Both the position numbers and the translations under genes were made by a program. This document shows positions 8,132 to 17,394 of a stretch of DNA of 64,000 bases, in pieces (position 1 is the first letter of the stretch; each line of letters opens with the position of its first letter). The stretch comes from Alkalihalophilus pseudofirmus OF4 (GTDB taxonomy: Bacteria; Bacillota; Bacilli; Bacillales; Bacillaceae_D), in contig NC_013791.2 in NCBI RefSeq assembly GCF_000005825.2, positions 3,224,001-3,288,000 on the forward strand, read 5' to 3'. The notes beneath the pieces are model-generated. The model ran no database searches and was not told where the DNA came from. It saw only the letters and a list, made by a program, of their open reading frames with translations.

Positions 8132-8884
8132 TTACTTTAAGGAATGGCCTCCATCGGCAATCAAGTTATGGCCGATCACATAGGAAGCATCTTCTGAGGC
8201 AAGAAAATAAATAATGGAGGCAATCTCATCTGGAGCTGCCCCATACCCTCTTGGGTGCTTTTCGCTAACCTTTTTAAATGAGCATTTTCCTCCATACAGC
8301 CAATGAGCGAGCGGGGTATCTACAAGTCCAGGTGATATGGTATTAATTCTTATTCCCTGCTTAGCGTAGCGGGCGGCTAATGATTTTGTTAACGAAATGA
8401 GGGCCGCTTTTGATGAATTATAAGCAGCTAGTGCAGGGGGATATGTAGTAGATCCCATAGCAGAAGCTACATTAATAATCGCTGCTCCTGTTTTTCGATC
8501 CATCTGTTTCAACCCATGTTTCATCATCAAAAAAGCAGCTTTCACGTTTGTGTTAAACAACTCGTCCCATTCATCTTCCTGGATTTTCTCAATCATTCCT
8601 GCAGCTGGCTGAACCACTCCTGCATTGTTAACGAGCACATCAATCGATCGAAATGTCATAGAAAGCTCTGCGTACAATCTCTCCACTTCATTTTCACACC
8701 TAATATCGGCTTGAAAAAAATCGACATGTCCCTTGTACTCACATCGATCAATTTCACTAATAAAGAACGAGCCTTTTTCATGAGATTTACTGACAGCAAT
8801 CACATGATCTCCTTCTTTAGCAAAGCGATGAACGGCTGCTTTTCCGATTCCAGAGGTAGCTCCTGTTATTAACACCGCTCTCAT
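8132..8884 (-). CDS. Short-chain dehydrogenase/reductase
   Basis: A 250-residue NAD(P)-dependent oxidoreductase of the classical SDR family. Cofactor motif TGATSGIG at residues 8-15, structural VNNAG near residue 85, and the catalytic Ser-Tyr-Lys as NVASAMGS and YNSSKAA. The substrate is unknown. Three ATG codons stand in a row; the third (8884) is 6 nt from GGAGGGG and gives MRAVLITGATSGIG. It is not part of the conserved yuzD-yutI order in B. subtilis, so it may be an insertion in this lineage. Confidence 0.85.
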   Translation of the reverse strand: MRAVLITGATSGIGKAAVHRFAKEGDHVIAVSKSHEKGSFFISEIDRCEYKGHVDFFQADIRCENEVERLYAELSMTFRSIDVLVNNAGVVQPAAGMIEKIQEDEWDELFNTNVKAAFLMMKHGLKQMDRKTGAAIINVASAMGSTTYPPALAAYNSSKAALISLTKSLAARYAKQGIRINTISPGLVDTPLAHWLYGGKCSFKKVSEKHPRGYGAAPDEIASIIYFLASEDASYVIGHNLIADGGHSLK

Positions 8885-9071
8885 CATCATCCCCTCCACA
8901 ATATATATACTTTAATTATACATATCTTATACAAAATATGCATGTTTTTCTTCGAAAAGGTTCGGGTGCGCATTTTAAAAAATATTCAGCCCATATTTAA
9001 ATGATCATGGCAGATTCATGGATTTTTTTCGTGCTGGCTATTATAATATAGATAGAAAGGGGTTGTTAATA

Positions 9072-9311
9072 ATGGCAACAAGTACTGAAATGGTTGAGCA
9101 AGTACAGGAAGTATTAGATAAGCTTCGTCCTTTCTTGCTTCGTGATGGCGGGGACGTTGAACTTGTAGAAGTTGAAGATGGTATCGTTAAAGTTCGTCTT
9201 CTTGGTGCATGCGGTTCTTGCCCAAGTTCAACAATTACGCTAAAAGCAGGAATTGAACGCGCTCTTCTTGAAGAAGTTCCTGGCGTAAAAGAAATCGAGC
9301 AAGTATTTTAA
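9072..9311 (+). CDS. yutI: NifU-like Fe-S scaffold/carrier (YutI)
   Basis: A 79-residue protein equal to the C-terminal domain of NifU. It holds a labile Fe-S cluster through the C47-x2-C50 pair in [35 protein letters not shown] is the family's conserved N-terminal stretch. The start is ATG 9072 after AAAGGGG; codons upstream of it are not conserved. A TATAAT at 9042-9047 may be its -10 box. It ends at a strong terminator shared with the converging SplA-like gene. Confidence 0.9.
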   Translation: MATSTEMVEQVQEVLDKLRPFLLRDGGDVELVEVEDGIVKVRLLGACGSCPSSTITLKAGIERALLEEVPGVKEIEQVF

Positions 9312-9354
9312 TGTAAGCTATTCGTATTGAGTAAGATCGATACTGCTTCATAAT

Positions 9355-9382
9355 AAAAAGCCCGCAGCTGCGGGCTTTTTTC
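9355..9382 (+). terminator. Bidirectional terminator after yutI
   Basis: AAAAGCCCGCAGCTGCGGGCTTTT perfect dyad flanked by A and T runs. Confidence 0.9.
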
Positions 9383-9384
9383 TT

Positions 9385-9615
9385 TTACATAAAATAATCA
9401 TCGTAAGAGGCTTCGGCTTCTTCATAGGAAGAAAAAATAGCATCGTCTTCTTCAATGGGATGGTAATAATCAAATAAGACAAGAGAGATCTGGCCTGGAT
9501 TCATTGGATCTAGGGCAATTGTTGCCTCTTGAATAGAGGAGACAGTCGGCGTGTGAGGATTCCTATAGATCACATATACCGACTGCCCCTCATGTAATTG
9601 ATTCATATCAAGCAT
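9385..9615 (-). CDS. SplA-like small protein
   Basis: A 76-residue acidic protein resembling SplA, the negative regulator of the spore photoproduct lyase operon of B. subtilis. Shared features as I recall the family: EGQSVYVIYRNPHTPTVSSIQEA near the start, DYYHPIEEDDAIFSSYEEAEASYDDYF at the end. No splB lies beside it, so the target is unknown. The start is ATG 9615, 8 nt after AAAAGGAG; a GTG at 9624 is too close to that box. Moderately sure of the family, not of the function. Confidence 0.6.
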   Translation of the reverse strand: MLDMNQLHEGQSVYVIYRNPHTPTVSSIQEATIALDPMNPGQISLVLFDYYHPIEEDDAIFSSYEEAEASYDDYFM

Positions 9616-9704
9616 AGCGGACACTCCTTTTCATGGCTGATGATTATGGTTTGCCCGACTATGCTTGAACTATTCATATGAAAATGTTTAGGCTGGAACT
9701 TAGA

Positions 9705-10625
9705 TTAAGCTTCTCGTAAATAGCTCGGAACCTTGACACAGACCCCGTGCTTCGCAGGGGCTAAAACATCAATTTCAAAGTCTGGGAAACGTTTCGAGAG
9801 TACTTCTTTCACTGCTTCCCCGCGATTTAGAGGGGCTAAGCAGAAAATTGTTGGACCAGCACCGCTTAATGCTGCACCATATGCATCCGTATCCTCGCGC
9901 ACGACATCAATCACATCTTGCAGGTGCGGGACCAGCTCTCCTCGGTATGGATGATGAAAGATGTCTGCACTCATCATCTCTCCAGCTAAGCTGAAATTGC
10001 CCTGAAGAAGCGCAGCTACTAACACATTAGCTACCCCGCTCCCTCTGACAGCTTTTTTGTACGGAAGGGATTCAGGCAGCACCCCACGAGCTTTTTTCGT
10101 TAACAGCTCGTGCTTTGGAATGACAACGACTAGATCAACTTCAGGCACTCCTCCATACAGAACATGCGTCGCTTCCTCTGTGTGAGTGCCGATAACAAGT
10201 CCTCCATATACAGAGGCTGCTACATTATCAGGGTGACCCTCCCAAAGACTCGACAGGCGCACTTTCTCTTCAGGAGATAGAATATTATTCATTTGTTGAT
10301 TAGCAAGCTCTATTCCAGCTACAATCGCAGCAGCACTGCTTCCTAGACCTCTTGTTAACGGAATATCGCTTGTCATCTCGACTTCACAAGGGGTGAGCAT
10401 ATAGCCGTATGTATCAGCTACGTGTTTTGCCACTTTGTAAATAAGGTTCTCTTCATCAGTTGGAACGCCTTTGAGATCCGGTGATTCAGAATAAAACGAC
10501 CAAGCATCTGCGGGTTTTGCGACTAACGTTAAATATCGATCAACCGCAAGTCCTACAGAATCAAATCCAGGTCCTAGGTTTGCCGTGCTGCCAGGAACCG
10601 TAATCATAAAAGGTTCAACGCTCAC
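9705..10625 (-). CDS. thrB: Homoserine kinase
   Basis: GHMP-family kinase that phosphorylates homoserine, the fourth step of the aspartate-to-threonine route. [15 protein letters not shown] (residues 11-25) is the GHMP N-terminal motif, [14 protein letters not shown] the ATP-binding loop, and [12 protein letters not shown] the third motif. The product is 306 residues. The start is GTG at 10625, overlapping the TGA of thrC by GTGA, with GGAGGGG 7 nt upstream. It is the last gene of the hom-thrC-thrB operon. Confidence 0.95.
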   Translation of the reverse strand: MSVEPFMITVPGSTANLGPGFDSVGLAVDRYLTLVAKPADAWSFYSESPDLKGVPTDEENLIYKVAKHVADTYGYMLTPCEVEMTSDIPLTRGLGSSAAAIVAGIELANQQMNNILSPEEKVRLSSLWEGHPDNVAASVYGGLVIGTHTEEATHVLYGGVPEVDLVVVIPKHELLTKKARGVLPESLPYKKAVRGSGVANVLVAALLQGNFSLAGEMMSADIFHHPYRGELVPHLQDVIDVVREDTDAYGAALSGAGPTIFCLAPLNRGEAVKEVLSKRFPDFEIDVLAPAKHGVCVKVPSYLREA

Positions 10626-11686
10626 AGCTTAACCCCTCCTTTAATATGAGATAAGAATGCATCCTTTTCATTAGGAAGAACCGTTGGTTTAACAGCTACT
10701 GTATCCATTGCTGTGCTTGGATCTTTTAAGCCGTTTCCTGTTAACACACATACAATCTTTGAGCCTTTCTTTAATTCACCTGAAGCAAGCTGCTTTTTCA
10801 CACCTGCTAATGAAGCGCAAGATGCCGGTTCAGCAAATACCCCTTCACGCTTAGCAAGAAGCTGATACGCCTCTAAAATTTCTTCATCTGTTACGTAATC
10901 AATGGCTCCATTTGAATCATTAGCTGCAGTTACCGCTTGAGACCAGCTGGCAGGATTTCCGATACGGATAGCTGTAGCAACTGTTTCAGGCTCTTCAATT
11001 ACTTCATCACGAACAATCGCGGCTGCTCCCTCTGCCTCAAACCCACGCATTTCAGGAAGGCCCGTACCTTTCTTTTCGTGGTATTCGTTAAACCCTTTCC
11101 AGTACGCTGTAATATTTCCGGCATTTCCTACTGGGATTGCAAGTACATCCGGCGCTTGCCCAAGTGCATCACACACTTCAAATGCAGCCGTTTTCTGCCC
11201 TTCAATTCGATAAGGGTTTACCGAGTTCACTAACGTAATCGGCTCCGTTTCACTGATCGCACGAACAATTTCAAGCGCATGATCAAAGTTTCCTTTAATC
11301 TCGATGACTTCAGCTCCGTACATGACAGCTTGTGCTAATTTACCAAGAGCGATTTTTCCTTCAGGAATAACGACAATACATCTCATGCCAAGACGCGCAC
11401 CGTAAGCCGCAGCCGCTGCTGACGTATTTCCTGTTGAAGCACAAATAATTGTGTCACTGCCTTCTTCCTTTGCTTTCGCAACAGCCATGACCATTCCGCG
11501 ATCTTTAAAAGAACCAGTCGGGTTTGCCCCTTCTACCTTAACGTATAGCTCCACTCCCCATTCCTTTGACAGATTTTCAAGAGGGATCAAAGGAGTATTT
11601 CCTTCTTTTAACGTTAACATTGGTGTTTTATCATTTACCGGTAAAAACTCTTTATATTCATGAAGTAACCCATTCCATTTGCTCAT
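10622..11686 (-). CDS. thrC: Threonine synthase
   Basis: PLP enzyme that turns O-phosphohomoserine into threonine. PLP-binding K61 is in [11 protein letters not shown], the phosphate-binding loop in [14 protein letters not shown], and the cofactor serine region in [12 protein letters not shown]. The 354-residue length is typical of Bacillus ThrC. It lies 3 bp after hom and overlaps thrB by 4 bp, so the three are translationally coupled. Confidence 0.95.
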   Translation of the reverse strand: MSKWNGLLHEYKEFLPVNDKTPMLTLKEGNTPLIPLENLSKEWGVELYVKVEGANPTGSFKDRGMVMAVAKAKEEGSDTIICASTGNTSAAAAAYGARLGMRCIVVIPEGKIALGKLAQAVMYGAEVIEIKGNFDHALEIVRAISETEPITLVNSVNPYRIEGQKTAAFEVCDALGQAPDVLAIPVGNAGNITAYWKGFNEYHEKKGTGLPEMRGFEAEGAAAIVRDEVIEEPETVATAIRIGNPASWSQAVTAANDSNGAIDYVTDEEILEAYQLLAKREGVFAEPASCASLAGVKKQLASGELKKGSKIVCVLTGNGLKDPSTAMDTVAVKPTVLPNEKDAFLSHIKGGVKL

Positions 11687-11689
11687 TAT

Positions 11690-12985
11690 TTATTGTCCTC
11701 CCTCAACACGGTAGCTGCTCTCTACGTTTTCTACAACCTCAAGCGCTTGTAAACGTTCATATAGTTTCTGATAATTCTCTTTGCTTGTATGATGCGTAAT
11801 CACAATAACTTCAGCTTCTTCTCCTCCATCTAGCGGAAGCTGCAGAAGCTTCTCAAAGCTGACTTCATATTCTGCAAATAAAGAAGTAATAGCAGAGAAT
11901 GTTCCTGCTTTATCTGTTACTCTCATTCGTAAGAAATACTTAGAATCAATTTCCTTATCTTCTTTAAGTACCTTCTCATGAAGCGGCGCATGAACGGTAT
12001 GACCATTCACTCCTAAGCGCATGTTCTTCATCACAGTCACTAAATCTGAAACCACTGCTGTTGCTGTCGGCAGCGAGCCAGCACCTGGGCCATAAAACAT
12101 TGTCTCTCCAACTGCTTCTCCGTACACATAAACAGCATTGTATTCATTATTTACTGCAGCTAGCGGATGGTCATTTGGGAGAAGTGTCGGCCCTACACTT
12201 ACTTCAATTCGGTCATCATCACGCTTAGCGATACCGATTAATTTCATTGTATAACCAAGCTGTTCACAGTAATGAAGGTCGCGATCCGTGACTTGTGAAA
12301 TCCCTTTGACTGAAACATCATCAAGACTAACATCCATCGAGAACCCTAAAGTAGAAAGAATTGCCATCTTTCTTGCAGCATCTAACCCTTCCACATCAGA
12401 AGTCGGATCACTTTCTGCAAAACCTAATTCCTGTGCTTGAGCTAACACATCTAAGTATTGGCTTCCTTCTTGCGACATCTTCGTTAAAATATAGTTTGTT
12501 GTTCCATTCACAATCCCCATCATCTTTGTAATCCGATCAGCCGCTAACCCGTCAGCTAAACTTCTCAAAATAGGAATTCCTCCAGCTACACTTGCCTCAT
12601 AAAACAGGTCACAGCCGTTTTCTGAAGCGAGATGCAAAAGCTCTGCTCCGTACAATGCCATTAAATCTTTATTTGCAGTTACGACATGCTTTTTATTTTT
12701 CAGGGCATTGGCAAGATGTTCTTTCGTATCTTCCACACCGCCCATCACTTCAATCACCACATCAATCTCTGGGTCGCAGCATACTTCCGCAGGGTCTGTT
12801 GTCAGCCAGTTTTCCTCAACTTCAACTCCACGTTTCTTATCTGTATCACGAACAAGCACCTTGGCCACATTTACAGCGCATCCTACTTGATGCTTTAATT
12901 CCTGCTGGTGCTGTTTAATAATCGAAATAACCCCTGTTCCTACCGTTCCAAGTCCTAATAACCCTACATTGATGCCTTGTTTCAT
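11690..12985 (-). CDS. hom: Homoserine dehydrogenase with ACT domain
   Basis: NAD(P)H-dependent enzyme making homoserine from aspartate semialdehyde, at the branch to threonine and methionine. The Rossmann motif NVGLLGLGTVGTGV is at residues 6-19. VTANKDLMA and the catalytic-domain FYEASVAGGIPILR follow. The last ~80 residues (YFLRMRVTDKAGTFSAITSLF) form an ACT domain, which in this family binds threonine for feedback control. The start ATG 12985 is preceded by GGAG at 6 nt; the open frame continues upstream to 13120 without conserved sequence. 431 residues. Confidence 0.95.
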   Translation of the reverse strand: MKQGINVGLLGLGTVGTGVISIIKQHQQELKHQVGCAVNVAKVLVRDTDKKRGVEVEENWLTTDPAEVCCDPEIDVVIEVMGGVEDTKEHLANALKNKKHVVTANKDLMALYGAELLHLASENGCDLFYEASVAGGIPILRSLADGLAADRITKMMGIVNGTTNYILTKMSQEGSQYLDVLAQAQELGFAESDPTSDVEGLDAARKMAILSTLGFSMDVSLDDVSVKGISQVTDRDLHYCEQLGYTMKLIGIAKRDDDRIEVSVGPTLLPNDHPLAAVNNEYNAVYVYGEAVGETMFYGPGAGSLPTATAVVSDLVTVMKNMRLGVNGHTVHAPLHEKVLKEDKEIDSKYFLRMRVTDKAGTFSAITSLFAEYEVSFEKLLQLPLDGGEEAEVIVITHHTSKENYQKLYERLQALEVVENVESSYRVEGGQ

Positions 12986-13180
12986 TTCTGCTCCACTCCA
13001 ATCCAAACTATACGATCTGTTTCTCTGTTTTGTTCCTCTAAAAAGAACATTTGTATTTGTATAAAGGACATTATAAGATGAATTTCCATTTAAAACAAGG
13101 GGTATTTTGTAAATGTTCAAACAATTTCAATATATCATACCACATTATCCATTTATCGCCCTCAATTAAATACACGCACT

Positions 13181-13207
13181 AAAAAAACCGCCTATAAAAA
13201 GGCGGCT
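13181..13207 (-). terminator. Terminator after yutH
   Basis: CCGCCT / AGGCGG stem, followed on the minus strand by a run of seven T. Confidence 0.85.
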
Positions 13208-13221
13208 TCCTTTGCATTTGA

Positions 13222-14259
13222 CTATAACCATTCTACATTTGGAGTTCTTGAGGAGGTTTTAGGAATCCGTATCATCTCTGAAAATTGCTTTAAAAATTGT
13301 TCGTTTTCTCCTTCTTGTTCAATTAAGGAGAAAAACACCTGACCATGCTCTTGTTTATCCTCATTTATTTGGGCCCGGTAGTAGTTCTCAATCGACTCAA
13401 AATAATGTACAGGGAAAAGCAGCCGAGCATAGGTTAATCTCCAAGCATACGTGCTTAAAGGTTCATATTGCTCATAGCCTTCAATAAATGAATGCACATC
13501 TTCCCAATTATTATTACGGCTTAGCGCCTGATCGTAGCGCTTTTGCCTAATCCACTCTGCGATATCTCGGCAAGGATGATCATATACAAATTCTGTCGGT
13601 CGTTTTATGATCCCGCCTCGTGTAGATGTCACAAGCCATGTTTGATCTGTAAATCGTCTATGACATACCGTCCCTTGCTCCTTGTCATGAGTAGGATCAT
13701 CAAGCCTTGCATCGACCGCATATTGAATCGCATTTTCTGTAAGACCCATATAATATGGGTAAGAGTACAAAAAAGCCTCATCAACATAGGATCTTGGCTG
13801 CTCATAACCAATCTGTTGATACCAGCCCTCAAGCTGCTCAAGTCTCTTCTCCCATAACTTATGCCACTGTCCAAAATAGTCATGCGATTTCCTCGTTTGA
13901 GGCATTTGCTTTCCGTAATAGTGAATGGTAGCTAAGTGACCGCCAATGTCATAACTAGATTCTAAGTGAAGGCCTCCATTTCGCTCAGGTTCAGGCATTT
14001 CAAATAAATAAACTTCCTGCCCGTCAATCAGTCCGACATTGCCGTTTGATTTCGTTTTTTGCAAAGTGAGCATAGAAGCATCACCAATCGAACGGTAATA
14101 TTCAGCATAATCAAGCATTTCTTGTTCTTTTGAAGCACAATCTTCTTTTGGAAAGAATACATACGACTTCCCGCCGGCTTCAAATCCTTCAAAGTCTCCT
14201 AAAGCAAAACGCGAGTCACAATAAAGCCCGTACTGATCATATACATTGCGCTCAAACAC
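13222..14259 (-). CDS. yutH: Spore coat-associated protein YutH (kinase-like fold)
   Basis: A 345-residue protein of the YutH family, related to the CotS/HipA-like kinase fold and found in spore coats. Aromatic-rich motifs such as EAFLYSYPYYMGLTENAIQY and CHRRFTDQTWL resemble the family. The start is taken as GTG 14259, 6 nt after GGAGGGG, giving VFERNVYDQYGLYCD; an earlier GTG in frame at 14283 precedes the ribosome box. Catalytic kinase residues cannot be assigned with confidence, so activity is open. It is divergent from yutG. Confidence 0.75.
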   Translation of the reverse strand: MFERNVYDQYGLYCDSRFALGDFEGFEAGGKSYVFFPKEDCASKEQEMLDYAEYYRSIGDASMLTLQKTKSNGNVGLIDGQEVYLFEMPEPERNGGLHLESSYDIGGHLATIHYYGKQMPQTRKSHDYFGQWHKLWEKRLEQLEGWYQQIGYEQPRSYVDEAFLYSYPYYMGLTENAIQYAVDARLDDPTHDKEQGTVCHRRFTDQTWLVTSTRGGIIKRPTEFVYDHPCRDIAEWIRQKRYDQALSRNNNWEDVHSFIEGYEQYEPLSTYAWRLTYARLLFPVHYFESIENYYRAQINEDKQEHGQVFFSLIEQEGENEQFLKQFSEMIRIPKTSSRTPNVEWL

Positions 14260-14404
14260 ACTTTTCCCCTCCTTGCCATACACACCTTTTATCTAGTCTA
14301 TGACCCATCTGCATAAAATGTGTTCAACTCCCGTAGACTAGTAATAATCATTTTGTCTCCACACCAAGTGTTGATAAGGTGAACCGAACGCTGGAGGGGA
14401 TTTT

Positions 14405-14911
14405 ATGTCTGAGAAAAAACCACAACCTATTGATGAAGTTGAAAAAAGAGCTCGTGAAGCACTTGAAGAGCGCGGCGTAACGATTAACGACATTGCCGAT
14501 CTTGTCTATTTTCTTCAGGAAAAATACCATCCCAATTTAGAGATGGATGACTGCATTCATAACGTCAATCGAGTGATCCGCAAACGCGAAATTCAAAATG
14601 CGATATTAACAGGAATTCAATTAGATGTATTAACAGAGCAAAAAAAGCTCGAAGAACCGCTTCAAGGGATTATTGCAAGAGATGAAGGGTTATATGGGGT
14701 CGATGAAATTATTGCATTGTCTATCGTAAATGTGTACGGCTCAATCGGCTTTACAAATTATGGCTATATTGATAAACAAAAACCTGGGATTTTAAAGAAA
14801 TTAAATGACAAGTCAAGTGGGGAGTGTCACACGTTTTTAGATGATATTGTAGGTGCGATTGCAGCAGCTGCTTCAAGCCGCCTCGCTCACCGTGCTGCAA
14901 ATGTAGAGTAA
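14405..14911 (+). CDS. yutG: PgpA-family phosphatase YutG
   Basis: A 168-residue protein of the phosphatidylglycerophosphatase A family, expected to dephosphorylate PGP in phospholipid synthesis. B. subtilis YutG is a soluble short homologue. Visible family features are GYIDKQKPGILKKLN, HTFLDDIVGAIAAAAS near the end, and IIALSIVNVYGSIGFTNYG in the middle. The ATG follows GGAGGGG at 7 nt. Substrate assignment rests on family knowledge only. Confidence 0.75.
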   Translation: MSEKKPQPIDEVEKRAREALEERGVTINDIADLVYFLQEKYHPNLEMDDCIHNVNRVIRKREIQNAILTGIQLDVLTEQKKLEEPLQGIIARDEGLYGVDEIIALSIVNVYGSIGFTNYGYIDKQKPGILKKLNDKSSGECHTFLDDIVGAIAAAASSRLAHRAANVE

Positions 14912-15178
14912 GGTGTTAAGGGATGGATTAAAATATGCTTCCTAGTTTACTACATCCGATCAACATACCCTAGATTCGGCTGCCACTTAAGTGATTAGTC
15001 GGATCTATTACATATGCCTAAAAAAGATCCAAGCTTGTAAGATACTTTTTTTGTTCCATCGCCTAAAGACCCGCTCTCCTTACATAGTTGTTGCCGTCCG
15101 GAAATTTCCTCATCGCCACGCTCTAGCAGGATTCCTACTAGCCACGTACACAATGTAAAATCCCCCATGCCATAAGTG

Positions 15179-15308
15179 TTGATCTCCGCTGCAGGCGCAC
15201 GCTTTCCGCGGGCGGCCCGGGAGCCTCCTCGTCGTTACACTCCTGTGGGGTCTCCCCTGGCCACGCACATCCCGCAGGAGTCTCGTATCTTCCGCTCCAA
15301 TCAACGGA
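15179..15308 (-). repeat. GC-rich intergenic repeat, copy 1 (inverted)
   Basis: Minus-strand reading begins GTTGATTGGAGCGGAAG and ends CAGCGGAGATCAAC, so the ends form an imperfect inverted repeat. Inside are GAGACTCCTGCGGG and CCCGCGGAAAGCG, hallmarks of a repeat family common between genes in Bacillaceae. Confidence 0.7.
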
Positions 15309-15412
15309 GCGAGTAGGTTGTTAGAGGTTCCTCATATTGAAAGTAATTGGTTTCGATTCGACTGATCCAAAACGAAATAATGCCACTAAACCTGTTTCAA
15401 CGACCGTACTTA

Positions 15413-15528
15413 GCTGATGAAATATGCGTAGACTCCTGTGTGGACTAGAGCAGGGGTGAGATCCCGCAGGGCTTTAGCCCGAGGAAGCTCACCAGCTCCA
15501 CACGGAAAGCGAAGCATATTTCAGCAGC
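15413..15528 (+). repeat. GC-rich intergenic repeat, copy 2
   Basis: GCTGATGAAATATGC at one end mirrors GCATATTTCAGCAGC at the other. The inner part has GACTCCTGTGTGG, TGAGATCCCGCAGGGC, GCCCGAGGAAGCTCACC and CCACACGGAAAGCGAAG, which fold into a long branched hairpin. Confidence 0.75.
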
Positions 15529-15629
15529 GACGCCTATGCTATAACTAATGTTTAATGTATTTTAAGATAAAGAATCTTTGAAGCCATAACTAAATCACTC
15601 CACATATTAATTAGAAAATGCACTAACCC

Positions 15630-15748
15630 AGCGGATGAATATGCGAGACTTCTGCGGGGACTAGAGCAGGGCTGAGATCCCACAGGGCAAAAGCCCGAGG
15701 AAGCTCACCAGCTCCCCGCGAAAAGCGAAGTATATTTCAGGAGCGGCG
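15630..15748 (+). repeat. GC-rich intergenic repeat, copy 3
   Basis: Same layout as copy 2, about 100 bp further on: CGGATGAATATGCGAGACTT, CTGCGGGG, TGAGATCCCACAGGGC, GCCCGAGGAAGCTCACC, CCCCGCGAAAAGCGAAG and TATATTTCAGGAGCGG. Compensating changes at the stem bases (GTGTGG/CCACAC in copy 2, GCGGGG/CCCCGC here) show that the structure is conserved. Confidence 0.75.
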
Positions 15749-15787
15749 AGCTTACACAAGCCTAAGGTAATATTCTTGGGCTAGGAC

Positions 15788-15820
15788 ACAAAAAGGCTCA
15801 TGCACACGCATGAACCTCTT
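15788..15820 (-). terminator. Terminator after yutF
   Basis: AGGTTCATGC / GCATGAGCCT stem with a GTGT loop and T run on the minus strand. Confidence 0.8.
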
Positions 15821-15830
15821 AAACAAACGT

Positions 15831-16598
15831 TTAATTAAACTGCCATTCAGACAAAGATGGTAATACATAGGTTGGCTTATCATCCACATCTTTTAAGTGG
15901 TCCTCATTGCTCACTCCCGTTAATACCATTAATGTATCAACATCGGCATTGATTCCCGCTAAGATATCTGTGTCATAATTATCACCAATCATCAGTGCCT
16001 CTTCTTTTTTAACCCCTATCTTCTCAAGTGCCTGTTCGATCATGATCGGCTCAGGCTTTCCAATAAAGGTCGGTTTCACTCCAGTAGAAGTCGTAATCAC
16101 TGATATAAGTGAGCCGGCACCAGGCATTAGTCCTTTTTCAGTCGGTAGGGCACGATCGCCATTTGTTGCAATAAACGCAGCACCACTTCGAACAGCCAGT
16201 GCTGCTTTTGCTAACTTTTCATATGTAATTTCTCGATCTAATCCCATCACAACATAATCTGGGTCCACATCAACCAATTCATGTCCCTCATCAAGTAGAC
16301 TTTGCTTTAGTCCATTTTCTCCTACCATTAAAACTTTTGCATTCGGCTTAAGGTCTTTAATCACACCCGCTGCAGCCATACTTGTCGTGAAAATATGTTC
16401 ACTTGTCGCAGGAACCCCCATATTCTGTAATATCCCTGCTGCTTCTCTTGGAGTTTTGGTAGAATTGTTTGTCACAAATAAATAAGGATACCCCATTTGT
16501 TCTATTCTTTTCACAAAATCAATAGCTTCAGGAATCGGTTCAGTGCCTCGGTACATTGTTCCGTCTAAATCAATTAGAAATCCTTTATATGCTTTCAT
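15831..16598 (-). CDS. yutF: HAD-family (NagD-like) phosphatase YutF
   Basis: A 255-residue HAD superfamily IIA hydrolase. The nucleophile motif DLDGTMYRG is at residues 11-19, motif II is LFVTNNSTKTP, the motif III lysine is in GKPEPIMIEQAL, and motif IV is MIGDNYDTDI. Homologues dephosphorylate small phosphosugars or nucleotides; the true substrate is unknown. The gene lies downstream of a Cys-containing HTH regulator, with a small hairpin between them. Confidence 0.85.
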   Translation of the reverse strand: MKAYKGFLIDLDGTMYRGTEPIPEAIDFVKRIEQMGYPYLFVTNNSTKTPREAAGILQNMGVPATSEHIFTTSMAAAGVIKDLKPNAKVLMVGENGLKQSLLDEGHELVDVDPDYVVMGLDREITYEKLAKAALAVRSGAAFIATNGDRALPTEKGLMPGAGSLISVITTSTGVKPTFIGKPEPIMIEQALEKIGVKKEEALMIGDNYDTDILAGINADVDTLMVLTGVSNEDHLKDVDDKPTYVLPSLSEWQFN

Positions 16599-16618
16599 TT
16601 TCTACTCCTTATAAGAAA

Positions 16619-16643
16619 CAACCACCTTTAGGCAAGGTGGCTG
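16619..16643 (-). terminator. Weak terminator or attenuator before yutF
   Basis: AACCACCTT / AAGGTGGCT stem with a TAGGC loop. The minus-strand tail TTGTTTCTT is only moderately T-rich, so partial read-through into yutF is likely. Confidence 0.5.
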
Positions 16644-16648
16644 TCGTG

Positions 16649-17299
16649 TTATTTTTTACTTTTCTCTTTTAAAACATATACACAGCCCGCCGTATCCATC
16701 TTAGCCATGCACTCTTCCCTTTCGATCTCATCCGTATCAAGCAGAGACTTAAACAGTTTCTGTTCACACGTACACGCAACAGGATAAGCCGTTGCGACTT
16801 GCGCGATCGGGCAGTTGTATTCTACAAACCGATATGTTCCATCATCCTGCTTCTCAACCTCAACCATATACCCGCTCTCATTTTGAATACGAGCAAGTGT
16901 CTCAACACGCTCTTCAAAACTGCCTGTTACAGCAGTGCTGTATTTATCAAGCAGTCGTTCGCGGCGCTGTTCAAATAACTTTTCAATCATTTCCGTACCA
17001 CTTAATTGTTCGAGGTCTTGTAAAAATTCAAGCGAGAGATTGCCGTAATTCCTTGGGAAGCTCTCTTCTCCTTTAAGGGTTAAAGAATATTTATGTGTAG
17101 GGCGGCCCATCGGCTGTCTTTCAAGCCTCGATTCGATCAGCCCTTCTTTTTCTAATCCTTGTAGGTGTCTGCGCACCGCCATCTCTGTAATTTCTAATTG
17201 CTCAGCTATTTCTGAGACGGTCAGCTGCTGGCTTTTTTTTAACATCACTAAGATGACTTGCCTTGTGGAGTTGGTATTATTATTCACGACCATCACCAT
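16649..17299 (-). CDS. HTH regulator with C-terminal cysteines (SufR-like)
   Basis: A 216-residue regulator. Residues 11-70 are a winged HTH (LTVSEIAEQLEITEMAVRRH, then LQGLEKEGLIESRL and GRPTHKYSLT wing). The C-terminal part has cysteines in EYNCPIAQVATAY, ACTCEQKLF, REECMAKM and AGCVYVL. That pattern resembles SufR-type repressors, where such cysteines bind an Fe-S cluster and sense iron or oxidative stress. Clustered binding and its regulon are inferences; the suf operon 24 kb away is one candidate target. The start is ATG 17299 after GAGGTGA; ATG 17293 is also possible. An inverted repeat lies just upstream. Confidence 0.7.
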   Translation of the reverse strand: MVMVVNNNTNSTRQVILVMLKKSQQLTVSEIAEQLEITEMAVRRHLQGLEKEGLIESRLERQPMGRPTHKYSLTLKGEESFPRNYGNLSLEFLQDLEQLSGTEMIEKLFEQRRERLLDKYSTAVTGSFEERVETLARIQNESGYMVEVEKQDDGTYRFVEYNCPIAQVATAYPVACTCEQKLFKSLLDTDEIEREECMAKMDTAGCVYVLKEKSKK

Positions 17300-17325
17300 C
17301 CTTCACCTCATTGTAAGCGATGTGT

Positions 17326-17374
17326 GGTCAATTGTAAATTTATGTGTCAATTTAAAACTATTCTTACATTGACC
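17326..17374. promoter_or_regulatory. Inverted repeat upstream of the SufR-like gene
   Basis: Arms GGTCAATTGTAA (17326-17337) and TTACATTGACC (17364-17374) match with a single indel. A third related stretch, TGTCAATTTAAA (17345-17356), lies between them. This is a likely autoregulatory site. Confidence 0.45.
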
Positions 17375-17394
17375 TTGAACACTTACCTGAATTA

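Larger units (their letters stand above)
14912..15790. other. Long gene-free region with GC-rich repeats
   Basis: About 880 bp between yutG and the yutF terminator with no convincing coding frame. It contains three copies of a ~120-130 bp GC-rich palindromic repeat (listed separately) separated by AT-rich, seemingly decayed sequence. Nothing was recognised in 14930-15170. Confidence 0.6.

Noticed and set aside
12986-13180. T-box or other leader riboswitch before hom
   Set aside because: No T-box sequence or terminator was found; the region looks like an ordinary promoter region.
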